This document shows positions 34,831 to 50,309 of a DNA stretch of 64,000 nucleotides, in pieces (the stretch's first letter is position 1; the number at the start of each line of letters is the position of its first letter). Both the position numbers and the translations under genes were made by a program. The stretch comes from Delphinapterus leucas (taxonomy: Eukaryota > Chordata > Mammalia > Artiodactyla > Monodontidae), in NCBI RefSeq assembly GCF_002288925.2, contig NW_022098076.1, forward strand, positions 78,556,216 through 78,620,215. Direction: 5' to 3'. The notes under the pieces were generated by a model that was not told where the DNA came from, made no database searches, and worked only from the letters and a program-made list of their open reading frames with translations.

Positions 34831-36439
34831 TTTAAAATATCTAATTTTTATTTTTTACCATTTCCTTTTCCTGATGGACAACTTATCTCTTTATTTTATT
34901 TTACTTTTTTTTTTTTTTGGTAGAGAGTGTTATGGGGGAGGTGTAAAATTAGAGAAAGGAAGAGACATCCGTAGCTAGTAAAGAGATATTTCTGTTTTTT
35001 TTTTTTAATGAAAAGAACACAACCCTGTTTTTAAAATTTCCCCCCTTGCTCAACCAGTGATTTATGTAGGAAATCGAGCATCCTTTGCTTTTTTTTTTTT
35101 TTTTTTTCCAGAAACAACTCCTAGGGAGCCATTGCCAGAAAGAATTGACAGAAAGAGCTCAAGACCTCAGTAAAAGAAAGGAAGGTAGAGAGAGAGGAGG
35201 AAGCATTCTGCCTGTGCCCCCATGAAACCTTCTCTTCCAGCTCTGACTCGTCTTGCATACTCTTATCCTTCTTCCCCAGCATACACACATATATTTTTTT
35301 TAAAACGAAGCATCTGTAAAACATTTGGTTACCGGGAGATTCTAACACATTGAGTCAAGTGATTGCCAAACAGCTTTATTTTTGCTCTCATACTCTATCA
35401 GAAGACCTTGTGATCATTCTGGGATGATGAAGAGAAACAGAAGGAATGAGGACCAAAAATGAAGCTGTCTCTTAATCCTCCAGCCATTTCTTACTTTATT
35501 TTGAAATATGCTGGTAAAGAGATGCAAATGGATCCCTTTAGGAAAGGCTAGAGTGATTGTGGCAGATAATATAAGGAGGTGGAAAGGGATATTCAAAACA
35601 TACCTGTTCAGTTTATGTTTCCTGTGCTTTTCAAAAGGACAGAAAAAAATCCTTTGAAAGAAGGTAGAGCATTCAAACGTGGTCAATGGTCATACATTTT
35701 ATTATCAAACTTGGATGTCTAAGGCAGTGTAGAAACCCATGGACTGGAAGAGGAGGGGATCAAGAGTCTCCTTTTCTGTGCAGCAAAACTCCCCTCCTTG
35801 TCTTCACTCCAGATCACCACCGGAGCAGCCAGGAATCCTCACTGTGTCAAGACAAAGACCCATGAAAACCAACTGTGTTACATTTAATACTCATTTAAAA
35901 TGTAAAGAATGACATTGCTGTTATCTTAATGTTCTTTATTTTAAAATTTGGATTTGGAGCATAAAAATTATCTCTCCTCTCTACTTATCCATCTGTTTAT
36001 CTGTTTACCAATTTTCAAAGTTTCCAGTTTAACCAAACTCTCCCAAACCTAATTTGTCCATAAAATCTGACAGTACTCACCCTTAGATCTCCAATCATAG
36101 TTGTTATGAGGTGTCTAACTTACTCTACACTGCTTTGTAAATACTCCCAAGGGTTTCAAAGCTGTCCCAATGAACCAGATTAGAATTTAAGTATGTTAGA
36201 GCTGAAGAGACTTGTCTAATTTTCAACTTTTTTCTCCCTTCTTCGCCCCCACCCCACACAATATTACATGGAATATCAATGCAACCAGGGATTCAACAGA
36301 TAAATGCACCATTGCTTTTTCTGAATCAGGAAGAAAGGACTAAAACCCTGTCCATTCAGCCTTGACATCCTCCTCCTCTTTTATCGAGGACTTCCTTGCA
36401 GTCTAAGGCGATTCTGAGGGTACGTGGGACCCCTTGGGA
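34831..36439. other. Non-coding stretch with T-rich runs
   Basis: Poly-T runs lie at about 34905-34918, 34996-35006 and 35090-35107, without a flanking SINE body. Frames at 35121-35348 and 35414-35686 (minus) have no recognisable family. Confidence 0.45.
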
Positions 36440-36590
36440 AGCACTAAGCTGTTTCAACCCACTCATTTTACTAATGAGGAATCAGATCCAAGGAAGAAAG
36501 CTGATTTGTGTAACATCACAGAGATGGTGACAACCAAAACCAAGACTTTGACTCAAGGGTTCTAATACTGAATCCTGGCTCTTTTTAGTA
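36440..36590 (+). mobile_element. MIR SINE remnant
   Basis: 'cccactcattttactaatgaggaatcagatccaaggaagaaagctgatttgtgtaacatcacagagatgg' matches the MIR core and 3' part. A second weak MIR-like stretch ('cagctacttactaattaactgggtg') lies at about 36670-36760. Confidence 0.65.
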
Positions 36591-36760
36591 TAAGGTCCTG
36601 GATGTAAAAACTATGTGTTTTATTCACTTTTCGTTCACTTACTCCTCCAAATCAAGTTGTGAGTCTGACATCAGCTACTTACTAATTAACTGGGTGTATC
36701 TAGCAAGTCAGAGCAGGGCTCAGTGAACCATTAGAGTATCAGGGATTTAGGATTTAAGGA

Positions 36761-39700
36761 AACAACAAAGGTACAGGGTGATGGAATGGGAAGATTGAAC
36801 CTAATGTGAGAAGATGGGCTGGTTGCAAAAATAGTCTATCAGTACTTCTCTGAATAGTACTAGCATCGCCTAGATTCATGCTGATGCATTAAACTTCAAA
36901 TAAAATAGTTTCTGAAATATTATATTGCTTATTCTGAGCTACTTCTTTGTAATATGACTTAATTATCCTCTCTGAAATAATGAGAATGCCAATAACTTCA
37001 GACATACCCATATCCAAAAATAAATAGAAAACACTGTTATGTCAAGTATACATGCCTTTTGGATTATCTGCTCTTTGGGGGTTATTCTCACATTGTTTCT
37101 CCTCATTAGCACTAATGTTCAAAGACTAATGGTGGAATTAGCTGAAGGGAGATCATCACATGTCAAAATAAATTCTTTCCATCTTTTGTAACAAAAAGCA
37201 CACTTGAATGTTAACTTATTGAAAAGTAGGAATTATAGAAAGCTACAATTACATTTCACCAAAAAAAGGAATGTAAATACTCATGTTTTGCATATCTAAG
37301 TCCAAGTGCTTTAAAAAAAATCATACATAAATATATTTTAAAAATTCAATTTTAAACATAGCAATAAAATTTTTTGCTGCAAATAATTGTTTTTATCTAA
37401 CCTTTTCGTGTGTCATAATTGTAAATGTTTTGCGTTCACCATGGCAACATTTAGAAATCAACTTGGATTATTACTATCAGGGCCATGTGTTTGGATTTTG
37501 AAGAAGAGTTCTGACTTCTAGGGCAGTCCTAACTGCTGATGTCCTGTCCTGTTACTAGAGCATGTGTTCCATGAATTTTCATAATTTTTTGATAGGGAAA
37601 ATATTCACTAAGGTCCCAGTTAAGCTGTTCTGATAATAGGTCACCATTCCTGTTTTTCCACCTTGGAAGTCCACTCAAACAGAGTTTCTTCCAAAGCTCA
37701 GATGCTTCCCCTCAGGACAGGGAGGGGGCAACCTGAACATTCCAATCTGTGTGGGGGGAATATGAGGCATTCATTTCAATCTGTAATAACCTCAAAGACT
37801 CAGAATTCCACAGGGTAAGAAGAGCAGACTCAGAGACATTTTCAAACCAAAGTTTGCCCTTGTCCAAAGGTAAGTTGTCAGTACAGCTTTGGTCTTTCAC
37901 TGACCCAAATCCCTGGGATGGTGCTAGAAATCATTTGTGTCCCCCTAGGGGACGCTTATTAGTGCTCTCCTCCCTCCCCTCTCTTACTTAAGTTGCATAC
38001 AAATGCTGTAGATTCCAGACTCTGGTGTGATGAATGTAGTACAGATGGAAAACATAAGAGAGGTCAGAGCTGGTTGCCATTGGACTAAGGCTGTCCTATT
38101 CTCATGCAAGCGAAAAAGATGACTCAGAAAAATACAAAACTTTTGTTCATGCGGAACAAATGTTAAACTAACAAAACTTCTTTAATAAATAACAGAACTT
38201 AGTGGTAAGAGTCTCATCCAGCAGTTCACATGACTTTAAATACTGTTCGGCCACCCACAACATAAGCAATATCAGTAGATGTGAAAAATTGTGGCATCTG
38301 TTTTTCTTAGTAAGTGTGTGTGTTTGTGTGTGTGTGTGTATGTCACTGTCTTTAGTCCATTTAGAGACTAACAAGTATACATTTACTATAAGTAAATGAA
38401 TTAAAAGATATTATTTTTATTATTGTTTAAATTTATTTATTTGTATACTCCATCTGACAATGTGGTGGGAATCAACAATTCCAGAATTTAAATGGTTACT
38501 TGATATGGAGTATTTTTCAGTTGTTTTAAATGTGATTTGGCCTTGATGTTTACCATGTACTGGCAATGTTACTGGCTGGGATCCTGGTGAATAAACAGTT
38601 ACTTCCTCCATGAGTTAGGCATCCTCAAAGGTGCTCTAACTGCTATGGAATCTTCAAGTACCTACTTGAAAACCTTTCACAAGTGTTCTGATGATCGAAA
38701 AGCCTTAGGACCCCATAAACAGGATTTGTCTTGGACTGCGGCTATGCAGCTGGCTACACAGCTGGGAAACAGGATGAAACAACAGCCGATCAATTCATTT
38801 TGGCCATTTCCATGATTATCAGTAATTGCTCCAGCTGCACGGATGTGCGGTGATCAATATTCATCGTAAAGATGGCAAAAATGAACAGCATGGATGCCCT
38901 TTGTCTTTTCATTTTACACATGTTGACCTGGCCACATAATAATTCATTCAACTGACAGCACCTAGCTTCTAATGCTCCCATTGCAGAGTGCCACCATAGA
39001 AATGGCTGTTAAAAACGAAGCAAAACAAAATCCTCCAGCAATCAAGTGCCTTAATTAGTGCAAAGAATAGTTTGGGGGTGAATAGTTAGATGGAGAGGAT
39101 GGCAAAATGCCAGTGTTCCCACATCTGCAGTATCTAGATGCTCAAAGTTGTATCCTAGCAGGGTCAGTTGCCCTTGAATTTACCCAAAAAGGGAAAGTTG
39201 GAACTCTAAGAGGATAACTAAGAAAGTAAGCTCCAGTGGGGATCCCAAGGAACCCCAAACACTATAGGACAGTAAGAGATGCCACTTTGCCTTTATCCTT
39301 GGCTTTAGTCAAGCTACACTCCTGAGGAACCACTGTCCCCTTTCTGTGTTCCTTTTGTCCATACTGAACATGTTCTGCAGAGTTGACCCTGTAGAGTCTA
39401 TGTGAGATGCCAGCCTCTAAAATTTGGAAGTCTACTGAGTCCATTGCCAGACCGCTCAGAGATTTTAGATTTTTTTTTTTTTGGTTCAAAAGGAAGAAAA
39501 ACTCCTCCTTGGCATCCTTGAAACCTGCCTTGAAACTTGAGCACACTTTTATCCTCCCTTTGAGAAAACCAGCAGGTTCTTTAAACACAACTCCTTGTCT
39601 CTTATTTAAGAACTCTTCAGCATGTTGAATGGAAGACTGAATTTCTAATAGAAGATTTTTAAAAGTTAGATGAATGAGAGAATAAATGATTGATAGCCAT

Positions 39701-40689
39701 GAGTAGAACAAAGGGTGTGTCTCTCTATAAGAAGAAATACAACAAAATATTCCTTTTGAAAATAAAACATGGATTTCAGTTAAAGGTTCTGCCAAGCTAA
39801 TTTTCTTCTAAATTGCCTTCAGTTTCCAACATTCAGCTGCTGATATGCTTTTTTCCCCTCTAACTAAACAGAGACCCCCATCAGCATTAGGATTGGGTTT
39901 TAACTTTGACCTGGACTTAGTATATGTTCTAAAACAATCACTTTATAACCCTAGGCTTCAGTTATTTCATTCATAACAGAGGTTAAGTTTGGTCTTCTCC
40001 AGATGCTGGAAGTTCTTAGACCAAAAATCACTTATAAGGTGGGGGAGAGTAATTCATTCTGTGCTGAGAGCTCTTGGGACATGACTCTTTCCTGCTCCCT
40101 CTCTCCTCTTCATCATGGAAATTTTCTTCTACCATAGAATGGAGGCTGTTTAACCCCAAGTATCCTCTGCAAATGACTGTCCAATTCAGTTTAACAAGGA
40201 TCCACTGATTATAGGAGAAATGTGTAATATTCATCCTCATTATTACATAAAAATTTCTTACAACTTGCTTTCACATACATTATCAGGTTTTGATTCTCAC
40301 AGAACCTTATAACCTAGCTTATTAGATAATGCCCTGTGATTCTTGCCCTGAGTTTTCAGACTTTCAGTGACAAGGCTGGCCCAGGTGCTGCCTGTTGCAT
40401 TTTTCTTAGGTTAGTGTTTTCAGAAGAGCTGGTGTTTTGCTCCAGTCAAAAACTCAAAGAGAAGCAGTAGAGCCCAAGCCAAGGGCAGAGGGCACCGGGG
40501 GTTAGAGCCGGGAAAGCATCTGAATTCTAGCCCCCAGCACCACTTGGGAATCCTTGGAGTCCATGTCACTCCAGCTGGGGCAATAAAGGGAAAATCAGGG
40601 AGTTCCAGCTAGGTGTGCCTGGTTAAGAAAAGATCTTTTGGTTGGAAAAATCTCATTACTATTAGTTGGGGGTGAGGTGGGATGGCAAT
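36761..40689. other. Non-coding stretch; one long antisense frame, one TG repeat
   Basis: AT-rich, no transposon recognised. It contains the longest open frame outside L1 (39262-39795, minus, 177 codons). That frame has no domain, no family resemblance, and a Phe/Lys low-complexity run encoded by an A/T homopolymer; I do not call it a gene. 37180-37460 is a quiet AT-rich block. Confidence 0.45.
38314..38341. repeat. (TG)n microsatellite
   Basis: About 13 TG units, interrupted once by TTTG. Confidence 0.95.
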
Positions 40690-40905
40690 TACTCTGTGTG
40701 AAACATAATGTTAAGGATTTCATCTACTGTACCTCATTTAATTTTTCAGATAAGTATCTGATGTGCTCATTAATATTTCCATTTTACATATAGGGAAACT
40801 GAGATTCAGAGAATTTAGATTACTTGACAAAAGCCACATTGCTAATGAGTGATGGATCTAGGGTTCAAACTTGTGTGTGACTGATTCCAAAGTCAGTGTT
40901 CTTTA
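40690..40905 (+). mobile_element. MIR SINE, nearly complete
   Basis: 'tttccattttacatatagggaaactgagattcagagaatttagattacttgacaaaagccacattgctaatgagtgatggatctagggttcaaac' is the MIR core and 3' half in sense orientation. Confidence 0.85.
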
Positions 40906-40964
40906 TGATCACCTAATACTGCCTACTAAGAAACTGAATGGCACACACAGGCACGTGCACGTGT

Positions 40965-40989
40965 GCACACACACACACACGCACACACA
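40965..40989. repeat. (CA)n microsatellite
   Basis: AC-rich run with one CG interruption, preceded by GCACGTGCACGTGTGC. Confidence 0.93.
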
Positions 40990-42061
40990 AATGCATGACA
41001 CAGAAAAATGTGTGCATTATTATTTTCTTAGCATAAAAGTAAATAAATGCTTGATCAAGAAATGGATTGCATAGATGCATGCAAGTGACAGTGTTCCTAC
41101 GGGTGATTGGGTCCCACACTAGTTCCAAAGTGTCTGAACCAACTTTTATGAACAAGATCCTGGCCTCCAGCTGCCAATGAGTCATTCTAGGTCAGCTTTG
41201 CTGACAAAATTAAAAACTTCTGATTGGCTGCCAATGTCAAGTTTCCTCCCTGGGTTATTTTTTTCACACTCTTTCCTCCCTGTACAAATACAGACGTGAG
41301 AAATACATTTAGTCCATTTTTGAAAATGACTGCCATGCGTAGAAACCAGCATAATGTAGAATGACGGTCATAACGTGAAAAGTGTCACTTTGAGAGGGTT
41401 GCTTGCAGTTGGTAACAGATTTTATTTACAACCAGGTGACTTCATTCAAATAGATGCTCCTTTTACAAAGAAGGCTCCCTACCTATTCAGTAGAAAAGGT
41501 AATTTTCTTTAGAACAGTACTTCTGCACAAATGCTATCATCACACATATCCCCAGCCCAAGAGTTGATTACTCGGCTAACTAAAGAAGAGCAATCAGAGT
41601 GCCTTTAACAGTTTATGCATTGCACTGAAATTCCCTTAGAATAGATTTCCTATACTGAACAGTTATAAGCTGTAGACTGGCCAGAAACATACCTATCTTT
41701 CTGTCTTGTGACATGGCTACCATTTCTTCTCTTTAAGAACAAAGCTTAGTTTCATTTGGAAGTTATTACCCCTTAGATGACCAACCGAATCTTGCCCCAA
41801 GATGCCTACCTAATATTTACTTTGCCTTTGAAGCATAATAAAGTTATTTCCCCATCTGCATGATTTTTTTTAAACTTCTTAAACTCTGTCCAGTTACGAC
41901 AGAGACCAAGATTCCACAATGTAAATGTGCCTCATTAATCAACTCTATTATTTGGGAGAGTAATGAATATTTTACTATTTGACATCTGGTAGTGATTTAC
42001 AGTAACAGAAACAGGAATTCCTAGTTTACAAAAGTGCACATGTATAATTTGATTTCTTTTG

Positions 42062-42098
<37 letters not shown>

Positions 42099-43239
42099 CC
42101 CTTGTTTTTTTTTGGCAAAAAAAAAAAAAATGGTGGGAGCAGGGGAGCTATCTGGGTGGGGTTAGACTGTAAACTCCATGTAGATTTATAACTAACTAAC
42201 CAGCTTAGAGCAAAATGTTGTGTGAGCTATGTAATGTGTAAAATCTGGTGTTTATGTAGCTCTCGGGCTGGCTCGATACCAGTTACTAGTGAGTGATATC
42301 TAAACATAAAATAATTTCTACATAAACTGTGGGTTTGTAAAAATGTAAGCACTATATTTTTGTGTAGTCTGAAAGAAGGTATTCTTTGAAATGGATTATT
42401 AGTGTAGGGCATGATTCCACCCACCGTATTTTTGTGAGTTTTTTCTTTTTTTTCTTTCTTGGAAGACTGATTAGGGACTTGGGTCTTTCCCAAAAGCCAA
42501 CATGTACTTATAAAAATCTTGATATGCGATACAGTGACTAAAATGAAGTTTATGATTTACTTCAGGTTGACTTTGCTACTGTGCAATGAAAGCTTTCAAT
42601 GAATATACAATCATTAGGAATGTGTAGCCTCCGACTAAGCCATTAGCATCCAGGCGGGCTTCTTGGTGGGATCACCTTACAAACAACACTGATGCTATGT
42701 TAATGATTAAATATAGATGAAAAAAAAATGACTCGGGTGGAGATGGAAAGAAAAATGAGATTAGAAAAGATTTTCAAATCATGGGAATTAAGCCTTAATG
42801 GGTGGTTGTTTAGATTTCAGAAATGCAATACTCGCTTCTACAGTGGGCTATGGAATTAGGTATTTATCCCTTTTAACAAATTCCACATGTAATGAATGGA
42901 CATGTCAGCGGTGCAGTTATGACGCTCTTATGAAGAGCACTTTCAAGACTCCCTTGCATATTCAGACCTCTTCACAATCCTCTTGTCAGTCACTTCCGGT
43001 TATTCAAAGAGATCTTTGATAGCCAGAGAAAGGCCAGATGAAACCCGAAGGCAAAAGTAGGGATGGGTGGCTGAGTGGTGGTGGTGAAAAAAGTTGCCAC
43101 CCAGAGATGACCCAGAATTTGAGTCTAAATCCAGTGGTTTTTCTCTAGTTCTTATTCCCATCCTACTAAAGGAAGCCCAAGCTGGCATAACACTTTAGGG
43201 TGGTTAGTGTTCTAGAAAGAGAATGGTTTCCTGCTATAT
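40990..43239. other. Non-coding stretch without a recognised element
   Basis: Contains a pure (TA)n at 42065-42096 and an A/T homopolymer patch at 42100-42131. Otherwise no repeat or exon was recognised. The segment from 42490 to 42720 has the mixed, non-repetitive look of possible conserved non-coding DNA, but this cannot be tested by eye. Confidence 0.4.
42065..42096. repeat. (TA)n microsatellite
   Basis: Sixteen uninterrupted TA units, with no SINE or LTR next to them. Confidence 0.96.
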
Positions 43240-43660
43240 CAGTTGTGACTCTTTTCTGTTGCAAATGACAGAATCCCATCTACAAAATGGCTTAAGAAAA
43301 GAAAGACAGTATATTATCTCATCAAATGAAAATTCCAGGTGTATAGCTGGCCTAAGGTGTCATGGGATTTGGAGTTCACACATTTTCATCATGGATCAGT
43401 TTCTTGCCATCCATTCCCTCTGCCTTCCTCTGGGTTGGCTTTATCTTCAAGCTTCACATAAAGATTCTCAGGCTCACATGGAATATGTGCCTTAGACTCA
43501 GGCAAGCTGGGATCCTGTCCTGCGTGCATGCTTTTGTGGACCTACATATCACAGACACAAGAAATCTTAACTTCATTAAAGGCACAGAGATGCTTCTGTC
43601 ACTTGTAGTTCTTAACTTAGCTCTGCCACAGTGCAACCTATAACCTAAACTTCTGCTCTT
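43240..43660 (+). mobile_element. Ancient interspersed repeat, family not resolved
   Basis: 'tgtgactcttttctgttgcaaatgacagaatcccatctacaaaatggcttaagaaaag' and the later 'ccttcctctgggttggctttatc' follow the order of a common old mammalian repeat that I can recognise but not name. A related, more diverged copy may lie at 57205-57600 in the same orientation. Confidence 0.35.
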
Positions 43661-45243
43661 GTGACTAATTCTCTTTTCTTCTCTTCAAGGAAATGCTTCC
43701 TCCCATCACCTCAAAACTATTAGCGGTTGCTTCCAAAGGCTGTGAGGTGTGTAAGTTGCCAGGGGGCTGCTGGCACAGGAAGTGGACAATGCCTTGGAGG
43801 GCAGGGACTATTTGAACAGCGGAAGGACTTGGTAAGAGAAAAGAAAAAATTCATTAACGTGTCAAATCCCCTCAGAAGGCAGGAATGCAATAGTTTCTCC
43901 CATTAAGAGATATCCTTTTCAAGTGGTGCTGAGTGTCCATTTTCTTGTTTCTCTTTGTATCCCAATCCATGGTTCCAGAAGAATACATGAGTTACAATAT
44001 TTATGATAGTTGGACATAGTGACTGACAACTATTTTTGCAACATTAAGCAATTCAATTATTCTTAAATTTGTACCTACTTAGGTTGAGAAAAAACATGAA
44101 TAAAGCATGATATAAACTCTTTACATTGGCAACTGGAAGGACATTGAATGCTAGAATAGTAAATCGTTTTATTTTTATAAAAATATTTAATAAGATTTAA
44201 TTATTTCAAAATTAGTTAAAAGTTAGCTTCATTTAAATACACCCAGTGATAAATTGTGTACAAGTTAATTACAATTCACTTATTAACCCTCAGTATTGAT
44301 AGATATTTTGAAATTTTAGAAAAAAAAATATTGGAGTATATAAAATACCTTTAATATATTTTGACTAAAGTATAATTTGATTACAGATACATTTTATTCT
44401 TAGCCTTTTAAATGATTGAGAATAAGTTGAAACAATATTTTATTTTCCAGTCATATAAAACCAGCAGTGCTAAATGTTTTTTTAAATGTTATTATGAAAG
44501 TATGTTAGTCAAGATAGGTGGCTAGAACATATTTCATTTAACCATTTATGTTAAAGTATAACTTTAAAATATGTCTGAAGTGTTCATCTCCATTGGTGTT
44601 CTTAGCCCAGTCTCTGCAGCTGTTCAGGGAGGGTCTGCTCACACAATTGGAAAAACAAGTCCAGCAGAAGAAAAGACCCCAGAAAGGAACAGAAGAAGTT
44701 TTGTTCAAGCATAAAGTCCTGGAATTGAGTTTTATTTGTACTATTGGCCTGATGTAGTCCAATCTCTGTTACTGAATACCTGCTGATGACATGATTAATG
44801 CTGCAGTGAGAGAGTCAGTGAACCAGTAGTTTTAGAGATCTGTAAGTTTTATAGACTGAGGTAAATGTGGAAGTTTCTAACACATGATTTTAGACAAAAA
44901 TAAATTTGGCTGAAAGGCCATGATATAGACAATAAACTGCTTTCAGGCACCACTTGTAACTATTTATTTTCAGTTAAAGAAAGTTTCTTTTTTGTTATAC
45001 AAAAGTAGAAATAGAGATTAAGAACAAAGAAACTAGAAATGTTTCCTGCATCCTAATGTTTTCATCCACAACTTTCTCTGCAGTTCATTTTCTGTCCCAA
45101 AGATGGCCTGTCCTTGTGTGGACACAAAACCAAGAGCTAGATGTTTACATTATTGCACACATAATCAGATTATCTTTAAATATAAAACTGGATAATCATT
45201 TAGAAATAAAATCCTGCAAGATCTTATCTTAAATAGTGCACAA
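43661..45243. other. AT-rich non-coding stretch without a recognised element
   Basis: Nothing recognised. Frames at 44538-44762 overlap on opposite strands. Confidence 0.45.
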
Positions 45244-45244
45244 T

Positions 45245-45487
45245 TAAAACAGTTTCATAGCGGGCTTCACTGGTGGTGCAGTGGTTGAGAGTCCGCCTGC
45301 CGATGCAGGGGACAGGAGTTCGTGCCCCGGTCTGGGAGGATCCCACGAGCCGCGGAGCGGCTGGGTCCATGAGCCATGGCCGCTGGGCCTGCGCGTCTGG
45401 AGCCTGTGCTCCGCAACGGGAGGGGCCGCAACACTGAGAGGCCCGCGTACCACAAAAAAAAAAAACAAAAATAAAACAGTTTCATAG
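45245..45487 (+). mobile_element. CHR-family SINE with 16-bp target duplication
   Basis: The full-length element starts at about 45262 (GGGCTTCACTGGTGGTGCAG) and ends in an A-rich tail interrupted by C and T. Perfect copies of TAAAACAGTTTCATAG flank it at 45245-45260 and 45472-45487. The promoter-like head and B box are preserved. It carries no gene. Confidence 0.97.
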
Positions 45488-46384
45488 GACCCCAAATCAA
45501 GTAGAAAATTACTAATAATGATAATAGCATATTATATTTTTGCAGTTTCATATATTTTTGTCAAGATGCCCTTATATCCATCATCTCATTTGATGACTAA
45601 TTTGGACAGTGTGGTCAACCACACTGACTCATTTTCCTTTTCAATTAAAAGATAATGTCCAAAGCAAGATGGTGGGGGGTTTCCTTAGTTTGCTCTACAG
45701 TATGGTAGTTTTTACCTTTGTGAATGTTTGTAAATGTTTTGATCAGTGTAATATACACAGATATATGGAAAGAGTTGAAGTAGTTTTAGCAACAATGTTA
45801 TGTTATTTTTCTCAGATATATAGATATAGATATAAAACAAGTCATACCCTTCTTCAATTAAGAGATAAATATTAGTATACCTAAACAAACATGCTAAGCC
45901 ATAAATAAAGGGAAATAATAGTTTCCCTACTAAACCAAGGTTTCTTAATTTTATATTCCAAGAAGAAATCATTTCCATTACACAGAATTGGTAAGAAATT
46001 GATCAAAATTGAAACAAAAATGATCATTTTGATTCATGACATCAAAATGACTGCTTGTTTTAAGTCTTTCTTGGTCCTCTCTAGTGTCCCTGAAGAATAA
46101 CTAGATGAAAGTTCCAAAGAGCTTTGAAAGAACAACTTACTAGAGGTTGCCAGTATTGAATGCCACCAATGATTTGCCATCACCATGACTAACATCAGTC
46201 ATCAAGAGAAATAAACAAATTGAGCTCTTTGGCTTCCAAATCTCCCAAGGGACATAGTTACTCCCAATAAGCAGAGGTGGTTATAACACTAATATAACTG
46301 GGTCATATGGATATTTTCTCCTTTAGATTGAAATCATCTTCTACATTTATAAAAGCTTGCTTCTTTGAAGGACAATAGATTCAT
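45488..46384. other. Non-coding stretch without a recognised element
   Basis: AT-rich. Frames at 45609-45978 overlap on both strands and are not convincing. Confidence 0.45.
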
Positions 46385-46445
46385 TCATTCATTTATTCAT
46401 TCTCACTAGAAATCTTTATTGAGCAGCATCCCCTTCATTGAAGAC
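46385..46445. mobile_element. Possible L2 trace
   Basis: 'attcattcatttattcattc...atctttattgagcagcatccc' resembles the TGAATGAA-rich L2 3' terminus adjoining the 'tttattgagcacc' phrase, but it is short. Confidence 0.3.
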
Positions 46446-46789
46446 TACCTTTTCTCAAGTAAGTTATACAGGCTAAAGCTAGATCAAGAGAGAGCCATTC
46501 CGTCCTTTAGGCATCTTACTTGCCCTTATCCAAAACCTTAGCCTTGAGAAGAAAGCAAAGACTGGCTGAGGCATAATGTTCTGTTGAAGATGAAACTGAC
46601 TTGAGGGGTTTTAGTTCACACCACTCTCATAGAGGCTTTTATCAACTCCTCTTCCACCTCCCTTTTGATCATTCCAAAAAGAGTGTTCTGGGGATGCTTC
46701 CAAATCTCACACTGAGGACGTACTGTCAACCACCTTGTCCTACTATGCAGTTAGCCAACTACCAACATGATTTTTGGGTGAAAGGAAAT

Positions 46790-46967
46790 TTTTTAAATTA
46801 ATTTTTATTGGAGTATAGTTTATTTACAATGTTGTGTTAGTTTCTGCTGTACAGCAAAGTGAATCAATTATACATATACATATATCCACTCTTGTTTTGC
46901 ATTCTTTTCCCATATTGGTAATTACAGAGTACTGAGTAGAGTTCCCTGTGCTATACAATAGGTTCTT
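46790..46967 (-). mobile_element. Older L1 3' end (left half, interrupted)
   Basis: From 46797 the + strand reads TTTTTATTGGAGTATAGTTT, then 'acaatgttgtgttagtttctgctgtacagcaaagtgaatcaatt' and 'gagttccctgtgctatacaatagg'. This is the antisense 3' UTR of a cetartiodactyl L1. Its continuation ('attagttatctgttttatatatagtag') resumes at 49919, so a younger L1 split it. Confidence 0.9.
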
Positions 46968-49000
<2,033 letters not shown>

Positions 49001-49903
49001 ACTACACACTATGAGATTAGAAATCAATTACAGGAAAACAAAACTGTAAAAAACACAAACACATGGAGGCTAAACAGTGCACTGCTAAATAACCAAGAGA
49101 TCACTGAAGAAATCAAAGAAGAAATTAAAAAAAAATACCTAGAAACAAATGACAATGAAAACACAATAATCCAAAACCTATGAGATACAGCAAAAGCAGT
49201 TCTAAGAGGGAAGTTTATAGCAGCTCAAACTCACCTCAAGAAACAAGAAAAATCTCAAATAAACAATCTAAATTACACCGAAAGCAACTAGGAAAAGAAG
49301 AACAAAGAAAACCCAAAGTTAGTAGAAGGAAAGAAATCATAAAGATCAGAGCAGAAACAAATGAAATAGAAATGAAGAAAACAATACCAAAGATCAATAA
49401 AACTAAAAGTTGGTTCTTTGAGAAGATAAACCAAATTGATAAACCTTTAGCCAGACTCATCAAGAAAAAAATGGGAGAGGACTCAAATCAATAAAATTAG
49501 AAATGAAAAAGGAGAGATTACAACTGACACCACAGAAATACAAAGGATCATAAGGGACTACTATGAGCAACTCTAGGCCAATAAAATAGAAAACCTGGAA
49601 GAAATGGACAAATTCTTGGAAAGGTACAACTTTCCAAGACTTAACCAGGAAGAATTAGAAAATATAAACATAACAATCACAGGTAATGAAATTGAAATTG
49701 TAATTAAAAGTCTTCCAACAAACAAAAGTCCAGGACCAGATGGCTTCACAGGTAGTCAAACATCAAACATTTGGTGGTCTTCTCTATCAAACATACAAAG
49801 AAGAACTAACACCTATCCTTCTCAAACTCTTCCAAAAAATTGTAGAGGGAGGAAAACTCCCAAACTCAATCTACGAGGCCACCATCACCCTGATACCAAA
49901 ACC
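49001..49903 (+). pseudogene. L1 ORF2 fragment: between endonuclease and reverse transcriptase core (block D)
   Basis: Begins at 'actatgagattagaaatcaattacagg', just after the endonuclease domain. It runs through [20 protein letters not shown] (in the 49180-49494 frame) and [14 protein letters not shown] (49604-49912 frame), ending at the TLIPKP codons at 49903. The next codons in an intact ORF2 lead, after about 17 bases, to the first codons of the block at 47615. So this upstream piece was placed downstream. Frames are broken by stops and a frameshift after FTG. Confidence 0.9.
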
Positions 49904-49918
49904 ATACAATAGGTCCTT

Positions 49919-49980
49919 ATTAGTTATCTGTTTTATATATAGTAGTTTGTATATGTCAATCCCAATCTCCCAAAGAAATA
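49919..49980 (-). mobile_element. Older L1 3' end (right half)
   Basis: 'attagttatctgttttatatatagtagtttgtatatgtcaatcccaatctccc' continues the antisense 3' UTR that broke off at 46967. It fades near 49980, so the old element was 5' truncated. Confidence 0.85.
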
Positions 49981-50309
49981 TTTTTTAAAAAATTGTCCTT
50001 AGGCTTCAAATGTCTTTTACTGTTTAAAATAAAATATTATATTTAATATGTTAAAAACTCGATGAAGATAAGCTCTTTAGCCAATTTATTTTTTATTAAC
50101 TTTCTTGATCTGTTATGTTTTCTGCTGGTTAAGGAAACAGAGCTTCTCTGGTAGCCCTCAATTTTTTGATATAATTGCTATAAAGGTAAGTACCAGAATG
50201 ATTACCTATTGCATACCCAACACTCTGCTTGAACCAGATATGGAAGTTTGTCATTGTATTCTGTAATGGAAACTAAGTGTTCATTATTAAACCTCAAAAG
50301 TGTTTATTA
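49981..50309. other. Non-coding stretch without a recognised element
   Basis: AT-rich, nothing recognised. Confidence 0.45.

Noticed and set aside
35080..35240. Acceptor-like poly-T followed by CCAG and about 38 open codons
   Set aside because: The T run is long and homopolymeric, other T runs without exons lie nearby, and the encoded peptide is low-complexity (Lys/Arg/Gly).
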